A stretch of DNA of 64,000 nucleotides from Streptomyces antioxidans (lineage in GTDB: Bacteria; Actinomycetota; Actinomycetes; Streptomycetales; Streptomycetaceae): assembly GCF_000968685.2 (NCBI RefSeq), contig NZ_LAKD02000001.1, positions 1 through 64,000 of the forward strand, written 5' to 3'. The translations under genes and the position numbers were made by a program. Below the pieces are notes generated by a model that did not search any database, was not told the origin of the DNA, and saw only the letters and a program-made list of their open reading frames with translations. Shown here one piece after another: positions 50,157-58,834 of this stretch; the stretch's first letter is position 1; each line of letters starts with the position of its first letter.

Positions 50157-50642
50157 TCAGCCCGGCAGCAGCCCGTCGTCGGCGGGGCCTTCGGGGCCGC
50201 CCGGCTCCTCGTCGTCGCTCTCCGCGAGCACCGGGGAGCCGTGGTGCGCCCAGACCTTCCAGCCGTCCTCCGTCCGGCGGAACACGTTCGTGGCCACGAC
50301 CAGCTGGCCCACCAGCGGGCCGAGCTGGCCCTCCTCCTCCGCCGGCGCGCCGCTGAGGATGTTCTCGGTGCAGGTCACCAGGGCGGTGTCGGCCATCACC
50401 GACACCTCGACATCGGTCAGGAAGAACTGGATGTAGTCCGTGTTGGCCATGATCAGCGCGTAGGAGCGAAGCACCTCGCCCCGGCCGCGCAGCACCGGCC
50501 AGCCCGGGTGGACACAGGACACCTCGGTGTCGGGGGAGTCCAGCCAGAGCCGCTGCAGCGTGGCGTGGTCACCCTGTTCCATGGCGTCGTACAGCGCGGT
50601 GTTCACCAGCGCCACCCGCTCGTTGTCCGTAAGGGAAGTCAC
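50157..50642 (-). CDS. NTF2-like/SnoaL-fold protein between folP and folB
   Basis: This 161-residue protein has the nuclear transport factor 2 fold (TSLTDNERVALVNTALYDAMEQGDHATLQRLWLDSPDTEVSCVHPGW..., with the conserved VFRRTEDGWKVWAHHGSPV C-terminal strand). It starts with a GTG overlapping the folP stop (GTGA), so it is coupled to folP. The family includes ketosteroid-isomerase-like enzymes and small binding proteins. Its position within the folate block suggests a pterin-related or housekeeping role, unproven. Confidence 0.83.
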   Translation of the reverse strand: MTSLTDNERVALVNTALYDAMEQGDHATLQRLWLDSPDTEVSCVHPGWPVLRGRGEVLRSYALIMANTDYIQFFLTDVEVSVMADTALVTCTENILSGAPAEEEGQLGPLVGQLVVATNVFRRTEDGWKVWAHHGSPVLAESDDEEPGGPEGPADDGLLPG

Positions 50643-51517
50643 AGCGCTCCCGCCGTGGTCTCGGCCGCTTCGACGGCCCGCGCCACGCGCACCGCGTCCG
50701 CGCTGGCCCGTACCTCGTGCACCCGGACGGCCCAGGCGCCCTCGCGCGCCGCGAGCGCGGAGACCGCCGCCGTGGCGGCGTCCCGCTCCCGGGCGGGCGG
50801 CGGGCTGCCCCCGTCACCGGCCAGGACGTGCCCCAGGAACCGCTTGCGGGAGGCGGCCACCAGCAGCGGCCGGCCCAGCTCCCGCAGCGCGGACAGACGG
50901 GCCACCAGCGCCAGGTCGTGGCCGGCGTCCTTGGCGAAGCCCAGGCCCGGGTCGACCACGATCCGCTCCGGGTCGATGCCGCCCGCGACCGCCCGCTCCA
51001 GGCCGGTGCGCAGCTCGGCCACGACCTCGCCGACCACGTCCGCGTACACCGCCCGGTTGTTCATGTCGATCGACTGGCCGCGCCAGTGCATCACCACGAA
51101 CGGCACCCCCGCCGCGGCCACCACGGGCACCATCGCGGGGTCGGAGCCGCCGCCGCTGACGTCGTTGACCAGCCGGGCCCCGGCCGCCACGGCCCGCTCG
51201 GCCACCGCGGCCCGCATGGTGTCCACGCTGATCACGGCCCCGGCCGCGGCCAGCTCCCGGACCACCGGGATCACCCGGCGCAGCTCCTCGGCCTCGTCGA
51301 CGCGCGCCGCGCCGGGCCTGGTCGACTCGCCGCCGACGTCCACCAGGTCGGCCCCGGCGGCGACCAGGGCGAGACCGTGCTTCACGGCCAGATCGGTGTC
51401 GAACCACTTCCCGCCGTCGGAGAAGGAGTCGGGTGTGACGTTCACCACGCCCATCACCGCGCACCGGTCCCACTCCGGCAGTCCGGCCACCCGTCCCCGC
51501 CCATGCAACGTGCTCAT
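50639..51517 (-). CDS. folP: Dihydropteroate synthase
   Basis: This 292-residue enzyme condenses hydroxymethyl-dihydropterin pyrophosphate with p-aminobenzoate and is the sulfonamide target. Signatures are MGVVNVTPDSFSDGG, DLVDVGGESTRPGA, VDTMRAAVAERAV, LVNDVSGG and the Arg-containing C-terminal WAVRVHEVRASADAVRVA. It is the first gene of the minus-strand folP-NTF2-folB-folK-DUF3180 set. The upstream neighbour lysX-like gene ends 89 bases away behind a 50-base palindrome. Confidence 0.95.
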   Translation of the reverse strand: MSTLHGRGRVAGLPEWDRCAVMGVVNVTPDSFSDGGKWFDTDLAVKHGLALVAAGADLVDVGGESTRPGAARVDEAEELRRVIPVVRELAAAGAVISVDTMRAAVAERAVAAGARLVNDVSGGGSDPAMVPVVAAAGVPFVVMHWRGQSIDMNNRAVYADVVGEVVAELRTGLERAVAGGIDPERIVVDPGLGFAKDAGHDLALVARLSALRELGRPLLVAASRKRFLGHVLAGDGGSPPPARERDAATAAVSALAAREGAWAVRVHEVRASADAVRVARAVEAAETTAGAL

Positions 51518-51537
51518 GTGCCCAGCCTAGGCGGTAC

Positions 51538-51587
51538 GCCCCGTCCGGTGGATCTACGCGGGCCCGCGTAGATCCACCGGACGGGGC
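51538..51587. terminator. 50-base perfect palindrome (probable terminator)
   Basis: The left arm starts GCCCCGTCCGGTGGATCTAC and the right arm ends with its exact complement, giving 25 uninterrupted pairs and no spacer (centre GGGCCC). It lies 19 bases past the LysX-like stop on the minus strand and 20 bases upstream of folP. It is likely a terminator for the LysX-like gene; a U-tract is absent. Confidence 0.75.
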
Positions 51588-51605
51588 CCGGGGCTGACTC
51601 CTGGA

Positions 51606-53438
51606 TCAGGCCGCCTGCTGGAGCTCCCGGCCCTCGGTCAGGTGCCGGTGGGCGCAGGGCCGGGGCTCGGGGCGGCGCCCGCGGCGCAGCAGCCGGGGCA
51701 GGGCGAACGAGACGAACCCCTCGGCCTGCATCGCGGCCAGCCCGATCCGCGGCAGGTCGCGGGTGTTGCGGAAGACCACGAAGCGCGGCTCCCAGCGCGG
51801 CTGGAACTTCGCGTTGAACTTGTACAGCGACTCGATCTGGAACCAGCGGGAGAGGAACACCAGCAGCGCCCGCCAGCCGCGCAGCACCGGGCCAGCGCCC
51901 AGCTTCTCGCCGCGCGCCAGCGCCGAGCGGAACATCGCGAAGTTCAGCGACACCCGCTCCACGCCCAGCTCGGGGGCGGCCCGCAGGGCGGCCACGATCA
52001 GCAGCTCGTTCATGCCCGGGTCGGCGCTCCGGTCGCGCCGCATCAGCTCGAGCGACATCCCGTCCCGGCCCCACGGCACGAAGTGCAGCACGGCCTTGAG
52101 GTCCCCGTACGGGCCGTCCTCCGCGCCCTCGTCCGCGGCCTTGTGGGCGGTGGCGATGACCGCGTCCCCGTCCGCCGGGTCACCGATCCGGCCCAGCGCC
52201 ATCGAGAAGCCGCGCTCGGTGTCGGTGCCCCGCCAGTCGGCGGCGGCGCGCCGGATGGTGGCCAGCTCCTCGGGGCTCAGCTCGGAGGCGCGCCGCACCC
52301 GGGTGTGGTACCCGGCCCGCTCGATCCGCTTGACCATCTGGCGCACATTGCGCATGGCGCGCCCGGAGAGGGTGAAGTCCGCCACATCGACGATGGCCTC
52401 GTCGCCGAGCTCCAGCGCGTCCAGGCCGGTCTCGCGGGTCCACACCTCGCCGCCGGTCTCGCTGCACCCCATCACCGCCGGGGTCCAGGAGTGGGCCCGG
52501 GCCTCCTCCATGAAGCGGGCGATCGCCCCGGGCCAGGCCTCCACGTCGCCGACCGGGTCGCCGCTGGCGAGCATCACCCCGGAGACCACGCGGTAGCAGA
52601 CCGCGGCCTTGCCGGTGGGGGAGAAGACCACGGCCTTGTCGCGGCGGAGCGCGAAGTGGCCGAGCGAGTCGCGGCGCCCGTGGGCGGCGAGCAGGCCCCG
52701 CAGCCGCTCCTCGTCCTCGGCGGTGAGGCGGGCGGCGGGGTGCTCGGGGCGGAAGGCGAGATAGGCGGTGGTGGCCACGGTCAGCAGGCCCAGCGCGCCG
52801 AGGGAGTAGCCGACGGTGTAGTCCGCGCCGTGGCGGTAGTCGACGGGCCCCTCGAAGCCGAACAGGCCCCACAGGACGTGCTCCAGCTGCTGGCGGAGCG
52901 ACGGCCGGCCTTCGATGGTGTCCGGATGGGACCGGACGATGAGCAGTCCCACGGTGACGCTGACCGCGCCGAGACCCACGAAGTTGGCCAGCGCCATCCA
53001 GCGGCTGCGGGGGTCGGGCAGCGCCGCGAACTCGGCGCGGTAGCGGAGCAGCACCCCCATCAGCACGAGGGAGAGGACCATGCCGATGACCGAGTGCCGG
53101 TAGAGCAGCTGTGCGGCGGCGCCGACCGGCAGCAGCCCCACGGCGGCCACCCAGGCCCGCCGCTTACGCCGTTTGAGGCCGTGGGCCAGCATCAGCAGCA
53201 GCAGACCGACCACGATCGAGGCGGCGGCCGCCAGGGAGCTCACGGCGCCCGGCAGCAGCTCGGCCAGCGCGTGCACCCGGCTGTGCCGCAGCCGCGGGAA
53301 GACGATGTCCATCAGCCCGATCAGCGTGCACGCGGTGCCGACGGCGCTGGGTACCGCCTCTGGCCTGGGGCCGCGCGTCAGGCGCCGTATCCGGGCGGGA
53401 ACCTTCCCGGATGTTTCGGCATCTTGACTGTCAGGCAT
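51606..53438 (-). CDS. LysX/MprF-like phosphatidylglycerol lysyltransferase (DUF2156)
   Basis: This membrane protein of about 610 residues has five to seven helices in its N-terminal half (to about 235) and a cytosolic GNAT-like DUF2156 domain (about 245-560). The domain holds VVFSPTGKAAVCYRVVSGVMLASGDPVGD, RFMEEARAHSWTPAVMGCSE, SGRAMRNVRQMVKRIERAGYHTRVRRASEL and the C-terminal QIESLYKFNAKFQPRWEPRFVVFRN. Such proteins add lysine or another amino acid from tRNA to phosphatidylglycerol, lowering surface charge. No lysyl-tRNA synthetase module is fused, unlike mycobacterial LysX. The ATG of MPDSQDAETSG is used; a TTG at 53462 is an alternative. Confidence 0.87.
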   Translation of the reverse strand: MPDSQDAETSGKVPARIRRLTRGPRPEAVPSAVGTACTLIGLMDIVFPRLRHSRVHALAELLPGAVSSLAAAASIVVGLLLLMLAHGLKRRKRRAWVAAVGLLPVGAAAQLLYRHSVIGMVLSLVLMGVLLRYRAEFAALPDPRSRWMALANFVGLGAVSVTVGLLIVRSHPDTIEGRPSLRQQLEHVLWGLFGFEGPVDYRHGADYTVGYSLGALGLLTVATTAYLAFRPEHPAARLTAEDEERLRGLLAAHGRRDSLGHFALRRDKAVVFSPTGKAAVCYRVVSGVMLASGDPVGDVEAWPGAIARFMEEARAHSWTPAVMGCSETGGEVWTRETGLDALELGDEAIVDVADFTLSGRAMRNVRQMVKRIERAGYHTRVRRASELSPEELATIRRAAADWRGTDTERGFSMALGRIGDPADGDAVIATAHKAADEGAEDGPYGDLKAVLHFVPWGRDGMSLELMRRDRSADPGMNELLIVAALRAAPELGVERVSLNFAMFRSALARGEKLGAGPVLRGWRALLVFLSRWFQIESLYKFNAKFQPRWEPRFVVFRNTRDLPRIGLAAMQAEGFVSFALPRLLRRGRRPEPRPCAHRHLTEGRELQQAA

Positions 53439-53606
53439 CTGTATTCCCGTCGCTTCGGTCAAGAGGATCTTCAGTTCTGTTGCGCGGTATCCGCACGATT
53501 TGCGCCCAGTAAGACGGCGTTTGAAGGAAAGGGGTTCACTCCCCCGCCACGGTTGGGGAGGCTCCCCGGCGGCACGGGGGGCCGGCCGCCCGGCAGAAAG
53601 ATAGTG

Positions 53607-54737
53607 ATGGGTCTCACGAGCAACAACATCGTGATCGCGGCAGCCATCGCGGCATTGCTGCTGTTCGCGGCCACGATATGGCTGTGGCCGCGGCTGGCCG
53701 GGCGCGGTGTGGCTCCCGTGCTCGGCCGGTTCGGCATGCTACTGGTCACGCAGCTGAGCGTGTTCATGGCGTTCGGATTGTTCGCCAATCAGTCGTTCGG
53801 ATTCTACGGATCATGGTCCGACCTCCTCGGCACGCAGGACGAGCCGGGTGTCGTGGTGGACCATGACACCCCGGGCACCCGGGTGCGGGTCACCGAGACC
53901 CGCCGCCTGCCCGAGGACGGCGGCTCCCCGCCCAAGGTCGCCGGGCGCATCGAGAAGGTGAACATCCAGGGTCCGGTCTCCGGGATCGCCAGCCCCGCGT
54001 ACATCTATCTGCCGCCGGAGTACTTCCGGCCCGAGTACGCCAGGCGTACCTTCCCCGCCGCGCTGGTGCTGACCGGGTATCCGGGCACTACCGAGGCCCT
54101 TATCAATGGCCTGAAGTATCCGCAGCACTCGCACCGGCTGGTCACAAGGGGACGGATGCAGCCCCTCGTCCTGGTGATGATGCGGCCGACGGTCGCGCCG
54201 CCGCGCGACACCGAGTGCGTGGACGTGCCCGGCGGGCCGCGGACCGAGACGTTCTTCACCAAGGACCTGCCGAAGGCGGTGGCCGACCACTACCGCGTGG
54301 GCGAGCGGGCCCGTAACTGGGGCGTCATCGGAAATTCCACCGGCGGCTACTGCGCGCTGAAGATGGCGATGCGCCACCCCGACGCGTTCTCGGCGGCGGC
54401 CGGGCTCTCCCCCTCGTACAAGGCCCCGATCGACGCGACCACGGGCGATCTCTTCGGCGGCAGCGCGCGGCTGGAGCGGGAGAACGACCTGATGTGGCGG
54501 CTGGACCACAAGCCGGCGCCGCCGGTCTCGCTGCTGGTGTCCAGCAGTGAGCACGGTGAGCAGAACTACCGGGACACCGTGCGCTTCGTGAACAAGGTGC
54601 AGCGGCTCAACCGGCGCGGCGGGCCGACCCGGATCTCGTCGATCATCCTGGGCACCGGCGGCCACAACTTCAACACCTGGAAGCGCGAGGTGCCCGCCGC
54701 GCTGGAGTGGCTCGGCGGCCGCCTCGCCGACCGCTGA
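53607..54737 (+). CDS. Exported alpha/beta-hydrolase esterase
   Basis: This 376-residue protein has two N-terminal membrane helices (about 8-28 and 40-62) and an extracytoplasmic esterase-D/mycolyltransferase-like hydrolase domain (about 115-375). The nucleophile Ser lies in GVIGNSTGGYCALK (GxSxG) and the catalytic His in LGTGGHNFNTW; AYIYLPPEYF and FPAALVLTGYPG are typical of the PF00756 group. It is divergent from the LysX-like gene, with about 170 bases between, suggesting a shared envelope role. GTG at 53604 or ATG at 53607 can start it. Confidence 0.87.
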   Translation: MGLTSNNIVIAAAIAALLLFAATIWLWPRLAGRGVAPVLGRFGMLLVTQLSVFMAFGLFANQSFGFYGSWSDLLGTQDEPGVVVDHDTPGTRVRVTETRRLPEDGGSPPKVAGRIEKVNIQGPVSGIASPAYIYLPPEYFRPEYARRTFPAALVLTGYPGTTEALINGLKYPQHSHRLVTRGRMQPLVLVMMRPTVAPPRDTECVDVPGGPRTETFFTKDLPKAVADHYRVGERARNWGVIGNSTGGYCALKMAMRHPDAFSAAAGLSPSYKAPIDATTGDLFGGSARLERENDLMWRLDHKPAPPVSLLVSSSEHGEQNYRDTVRFVNKVQRLNRRGGPTRISSIILGTGGHNFNTWKREVPAALEWLGGRLADR

Positions 54738-54794
54738 GCGCTCCGCTGGAAGGTGCCCTGAGCAGCCGTCGATCGTCCGCGGCCCGGGACGGGC

Positions 54795-55952
54795 CTACGC
54801 GTCGGCGACGGTCTGGAGCTCGACGTCGCCGCGGGCGATGCCGCCCGCGTCGGCGTCGATCGAGCGGCGAAGGGCCTCATGGAGCCGGGCCGGGGTGAGG
54901 ACGCCGAGGAAGCGGTCGTCGTCCAGCACCGCGATCCAGCCCGCGTCGTGCTGGAGCATCGTGCTGAACGCCTGCTTGAGCGGCGCCCCCACCGGCAGCC
55001 ACGCCTCCATCCGGCGCGCGTGGTCCCGTACGGTCCCCTGCGCGCCGTCGGCCGCCTCCGCCGGGATCCAGCCGTGCAGCCGCTCCGCGTCGTCCAGGAC
55101 GACCGCCCAGCGCGCCCCGTCGGAGGCCAGCCGGGCGGCCGCCTTGGAGAGCGGGTCGTCCAGGTGGACCACGGGCGGCTGGGTCAGGTCGCCGGGCTCG
55201 ATGGGGGTGACCGACAGCCGCTTCAGCCCCCGGTCCGCGCCGACGAAGTCGGCCACATACGGGGTGGCGGGTGCGCCCAGCACCGTGGCCGGGGTGTCGA
55301 ACTGCTCGATCCGCCCCGAGCCGTAGACCGCGATGCGGTCCCCCAGCCGGACCGCCTCCTCGATGTCATGGGTGACGAAGAGCACGGTCTTCCGCACCTG
55401 TGACTGAAGCCGCAGGAATTCGGTCTGGAGGTGTTCGCGGACGACCGGGTCGACCGCGCCGAACGGCTCGTCCATCAGCAGCACCGGCGGATCCGCGGCC
55501 AGCGCCCGGGCCACCCCGACGCGCTGCCGCTGACCGCCGGAGAGCTGGTCGGGGTAGCGGTCGCCGTAGACGGACGGGTCGAGGCCGACCAGGTCAAGCA
55601 GCTCGGCGGCGCGCTCCCGCCCCTTCTTCCGCTGCCAGCCCAGCAGATGCGGCACGGTCGAGGTGTTCTCCAGCACGGTCTTGTGCGGGAACAGCCCGAC
55701 CTGCTGGATGACGTAGCCGATGCGGCGGCGCAGGGCGACCGGATCCGCCGCGGCGATGTCCTCGCCGTCCACCAGGATCCGGCCCGATGTCGGCTCGATG
55801 AGCCGGTTCACCATCTTCATCGTCGTCGTCTTGCCGCAGCCCGAGGGGCCGACGAGGGTGACCAGCTCGCCCTCCGACACCTCGAAGGAGAGGTCGTCCA
55901 CGGCCGTCGTGCCATCGGCGTAGCGCTTGGTGACATGTTCGAAACGGATCAT
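54795..55952 (-). CDS. Osmoprotectant/quaternary-amine ABC importer ATPase with CBS domains
   Basis: This 385-residue ProV/OpuA-type ATPase has Walker A GPSGCGKTTT, the signature LSGGQRQRVGVARAL, Walker B VLLMDEPFGAVD and the switch FVTHDIEEA. Two CBS-like modules follow (about 260-375), the usual ionic-strength or nucleotide sensor of this group. The ATG of MIRFEHVTKRYADG is used. It is transcribed away from the two permease genes, with 141 bases for divergent promoters, while permeases and binding protein run rightward. Confidence 0.9.
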   Translation of the reverse strand: MIRFEHVTKRYADGTTAVDDLSFEVSEGELVTLVGPSGCGKTTTMKMVNRLIEPTSGRILVDGEDIAAADPVALRRRIGYVIQQVGLFPHKTVLENTSTVPHLLGWQRKKGRERAAELLDLVGLDPSVYGDRYPDQLSGGQRQRVGVARALAADPPVLLMDEPFGAVDPVVREHLQTEFLRLQSQVRKTVLFVTHDIEEAVRLGDRIAVYGSGRIEQFDTPATVLGAPATPYVADFVGADRGLKRLSVTPIEPGDLTQPPVVHLDDPLSKAAARLASDGARWAVVLDDAERLHGWIPAEAADGAQGTVRDHARRMEAWLPVGAPLKQAFSTMLQHDAGWIAVLDDDRFLGVLTPARLHEALRRSIDADAGGIARGDVELQTVADA

Positions 55953-56093
55953 GGCTCCCCATTGTTGCCGCATTCGTGGCAGACATTGTTGCTGTTGTGT
56001 GGCGATCGGACGAGATTGTCATCTCCCGGGGTTAGGGTCACCTGGAATTGGTGATGAGCAACCGGCCCGCGACCTGATGGGGGAGGTGAGCGT

Positions 56094-56777
56094 ATGGCCG
56101 ACGGAAACTGTCTGATCAGTAACGAGTGGATATGCGGTGAGTATGTACGCACACGCGGTCAAGAGCTGACGGACGCGACGCTCGAGCACGTGGGGATCAC
56201 GCTCGCCTCGGTGGCGATCGGCCTTCTGGTCGCCTTTCCGCTGGCGCTGCTGGCCCGCCGCTGGCGGCCGGTGGCGGGGCCGGTGCTGGGGCTGACCACG
56301 ATCCTCTACACGGTGCCGTCGCTGGCGATGTTCTCGCTGCTGCTGCCCGTGTTCGGGGTATCGGCGGCGGTGGTGATCACCGGTCTGGTGCTCTATTCGC
56401 TCACGATCCTGGTGCGCAACATCATGGCCGGTCTCGCCTCGGTGCCCGAGGAGGCGCGGGAGGCGGCCCGGGGGATGGGGTACGGCCCGCTGCGGCTGCT
56501 GTTCGGCGTGGAGCTGCCGCTCGCGCTGCCCGCGCTGATGGCCGGGCTGCGGATCACCACCGTCTCCACGGTCTCGCTCACCACGGTAGGCGCGATCATC
56601 GGGTACGGCGGCCTCGGCAACCTCATCTACGAGGGCATGCGCAGCTTCTTCAAGGCCGAGGTGCTCACCGCCTCGGTGCTGTGCGTGGCGCTGGCGGTGG
56701 TGGCGGATCTGCTGCTGCTCGGCCTCCAGCGGCTGCTGACGCCGTGGGCACGCAAGAGTCGGAAGGGCACCACCTGA
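56094..56777 (+). CDS. OpuB-type ABC importer permease
   Basis: This 227-residue permease has five or six helices and the binding-protein-dependent transport EAA loop (EEAREAARGMGYGPLRLLFGVELPLALPALMAGLR). It belongs to the ProW/OpuAB/EgtU-type family for glycine betaine, choline or related compounds. GGGAGGTGA lies five bases upstream of the ATG. The stop overlaps the next permease start (TGATG). Confidence 0.9.
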   Translation: MADGNCLISNEWICGEYVRTRGQELTDATLEHVGITLASVAIGLLVAFPLALLARRWRPVAGPVLGLTTILYTVPSLAMFSLLLPVFGVSAAVVITGLVLYSLTILVRNIMAGLASVPEEAREAARGMGYGPLRLLFGVELPLALPALMAGLRITTVSTVSLTTVGAIIGYGGLGNLIYEGMRSFFKAEVLTASVLCVALAVVADLLLLGLQRLLTPWARKSRKGTT

Positions 56778-57514
56778 TGGACGTCGTCGCCAAGGCGTGG
56801 ACCTGGCTGGCCACCGGGTCGCACTGGGCCGGCCCCGACGGGGTGTGGCACCGGCTGGGCCAGCATCTGTTCCTGACCTTCGTCTGCCTGGCGATCTCCT
56901 GCGCGGTGGCGCTGCCGATCGCCGTGGCCCTCGGCCACATCGGCAGGGGCGGCGCGCTCGCGGTGAACATCTCCAACGCGGGGCGCGCCGTGCCCACCTT
57001 CGCCGTCCTGGTGCTGTTGCTGCTCAGCCCGCTGGGGACGCACGGCCAGTGGCCCACGATCATCGCGCTGGTGCTGTTCGCCATCCCGCCGCTGCTCACC
57101 AACGCCTATGTCGGGGTGCACGAGGCGGACCGTGAGGTCGTGGAGGCGGCCCGCGGCATGGGGATGACCGGCGCCCAGCTGATCCGCCGGGTCGAGCTGC
57201 CGCTGGCGTTCCCGCTCATCATGACGGGCGTACGGACGGCCGCGGTGCAGGTCGTGGCCACCGCGACGCTGGCCGCGCTGCCGGGCGGCGGCGGTCTCGG
57301 GCGGATCATCACGGCGGGCTTCCGGCTCACCGACACCCCGCAGGTGGTGGCCGGTGCGGTGCTGGTCGCGTCCCTGGCGCTGGTGGTCGAGGGCGTCTTC
57401 GTGCTGCTGGGCCTGGTGCTCGACCCGATGCGGCGCAGGACGGGGCGGGGGCCGACCGCGGCCCGGCGCCCGCCCGCCGACCAGGCGCCGGCCTCACCGG
57501 CCCTGACGACGTAG
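56777..57514 (+). CDS. OpuB-type ABC importer permease, second subunit
   Basis: This 245-residue partner permease has EAA loop EADREVVEAARGMGMTGAQLIRRVELPLAFPLIMTGVR and five or six helices. Its ATG shares one base with the TGA of the preceding gene, so the two subunits are made together, forming a heterodimeric channel. The C-terminal 25 residues are Pro/Ala/Arg-rich and probably cytosolic. Confidence 0.9.
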   Translation: MDVVAKAWTWLATGSHWAGPDGVWHRLGQHLFLTFVCLAISCAVALPIAVALGHIGRGGALAVNISNAGRAVPTFAVLVLLLLSPLGTHGQWPTIIALVLFAIPPLLTNAYVGVHEADREVVEAARGMGMTGAQLIRRVELPLAFPLIMTGVRTAAVQVVATATLAALPGGGGLGRIITAGFRLTDTPQVVAGAVLVASLALVVEGVFVLLGLVLDPMRRRTGRGPTAARRPPADQAPASPALTT

Positions 57515-57733
57515 GTCCGGCGGGCCGGGCCCTCCCGGGCCCTCCCGGGCCCTCCCGCGACCGGGCGCCGGGCGTGCGGACACCCGGGGCGGGCGGCGCG
57601 GGGAGCGCGGAAGACGAAGAGATCGCCGAAGCGCATGACGCAGACATCGCCGGAGACGCATAGATAGCCGATGAAGCGGAATGCGCCGACAACGCGGCCA
57701 CACAACCGCGGCCACAACAACGGATGGGGAACC
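57515..57733. repeat. Intergenic region with triple GGGCCCTCCC repeat
   Basis: Between the second permease and the binding protein lie 219 bases without a gene. Three perfect head-to-tail copies of GGGCCCTCCC occupy 57527-57556. A looser set of CGCAT/CGCCG units follows (about 57615-57685). The region may contain a separate promoter for the binding protein or a stabilising 3' structure. Confidence 0.55.
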
Positions 57734-58693
57734 ATGAGAAAGATCAATCAGGCGGCGGCCGCCGTGGCGGGGGTAGCGGCGCTGACGGCCGGACTGACCG
57801 CCTGCGGCGGGGACAGCCTGGAGAAGTCGAGCGGCGGCGACAGCTCCGGTAAACCGGGCAAGGGCTCGCTGGTGATCGGATCCGCCTCCTTCTCGGAGTC
57901 GAAGATCCTCGCGGAGCTGTACGCGGGAGTTCTGAAGGACACCGGCTATTCCACCTCGATCAAGACGGTGGACGCCCGTGAGCTGTATGAACCGGCCCTG
58001 GAGAAGGGCCAGATGGATGTCGTGCCGGAGTACGCGGCGACGCTGGCCGAATTCCTCAACCAGAAGAAGAACGGGTCGAATGCCGCCCCGGTGGCCTCCT
58101 CGGACGTGACCAAGACGGTCGCGGCGCTGAAGAAGCTCGCCGGAGCGCGCGGGCTGAAGGTGCTGGAGCACGGCAAGGCCGTGGACCAGAACGCCTTCGC
58201 GGTCAGCCGTGACTTCGCCAAGAAGCACGGTCTGAAGACCCTCTCCGACCTCGGGAAGTCCCAGCAGAAGGTCACCCTGGCGGCGGGCGACGAATGCCCC
58301 AAGCGGCCCTTCTGCCAGCCGGGTCTGGAGAAGAAGTACGGCATCGACATCGCCGGGATCGACCCGCTGGACATCGGCAGCGTCCAGGCCAAGCAGGCCG
58401 TCAAGGACGGCAAGGACCAGATGGTCCTGACCACGACCACGGACAGCACGCTGGACCAGTTCGGTCTGGTGCTGCTCGGCGACGACAAAAAGCTGCAGAA
58501 TGCCGACAACGTACTTCCCGTGGTGAATGCGAAGTCCGCCGGTTCACAGAAGATCGCGGACTCGCTGAACAAGCTCACCAAGGTGCTGACGACCGCCGAT
58601 CTGAGGGAACTCAACAAGAAGGTTGACGCGGAGCGGCTCAAGCCGGTGGATGTCGCCGATGACTACCTGCGGGACAAGGGGCTGGTGAAGTAG
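57734..58693 (+). CDS. Glycine betaine/osmoprotectant-binding lipoprotein (OpuAC/ProX type)
   Basis: This 319-residue extracytoplasmic solute-binding lipoprotein has lipobox LTAC with the lipidated Cys24 and the binding fold GSLVIGSASFSESKILAELYAGVLKDTGYSTSIKTVDARELYEPALEKGQMDVVPEYAATLAEFL, typical of the OpuAC family. Cys residues in DECPKRPFCQPG are two of the few in the chain and may form a disulfide. The ATG of MRKINQAAAAVAG is preferred over upstream codons. It delivers substrate to the two permeases immediately upstream. Confidence 0.9.
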   Translation: MRKINQAAAAVAGVAALTAGLTACGGDSLEKSSGGDSSGKPGKGSLVIGSASFSESKILAELYAGVLKDTGYSTSIKTVDARELYEPALEKGQMDVVPEYAATLAEFLNQKKNGSNAAPVASSDVTKTVAALKKLAGARGLKVLEHGKAVDQNAFAVSRDFAKKHGLKTLSDLGKSQQKVTLAAGDECPKRPFCQPGLEKKYGIDIAGIDPLDIGSVQAKQAVKDGKDQMVLTTTTDSTLDQFGLVLLGDDKKLQNADNVLPVVNAKSAGSQKIADSLNKLTKVLTTADLRELNKKVDAERLKPVDVADDYLRDKGLVK

Positions 58694-58834
58694 GATCAAA
58701 TCCCCGCTCGGGACGGTTTGGCGGGGCGCGGCAAGGGATCTCGGCCGCGCAACCGCCGCATTTCCCAACGGATTGACAACAGATCTGGCCCGGCGGGCAC
58801 CCAAGCCACCCCTTAGCACGGTAAGTTTCGGGCC

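Noticed and set aside
51642..53606. A plus-strand frame running antisense to the LysX-like gene into the esterase
   Set aside because: The esterase homology begins only at 53607, with its own start. The upstream part is a mirror of the minus-strand membrane protein.
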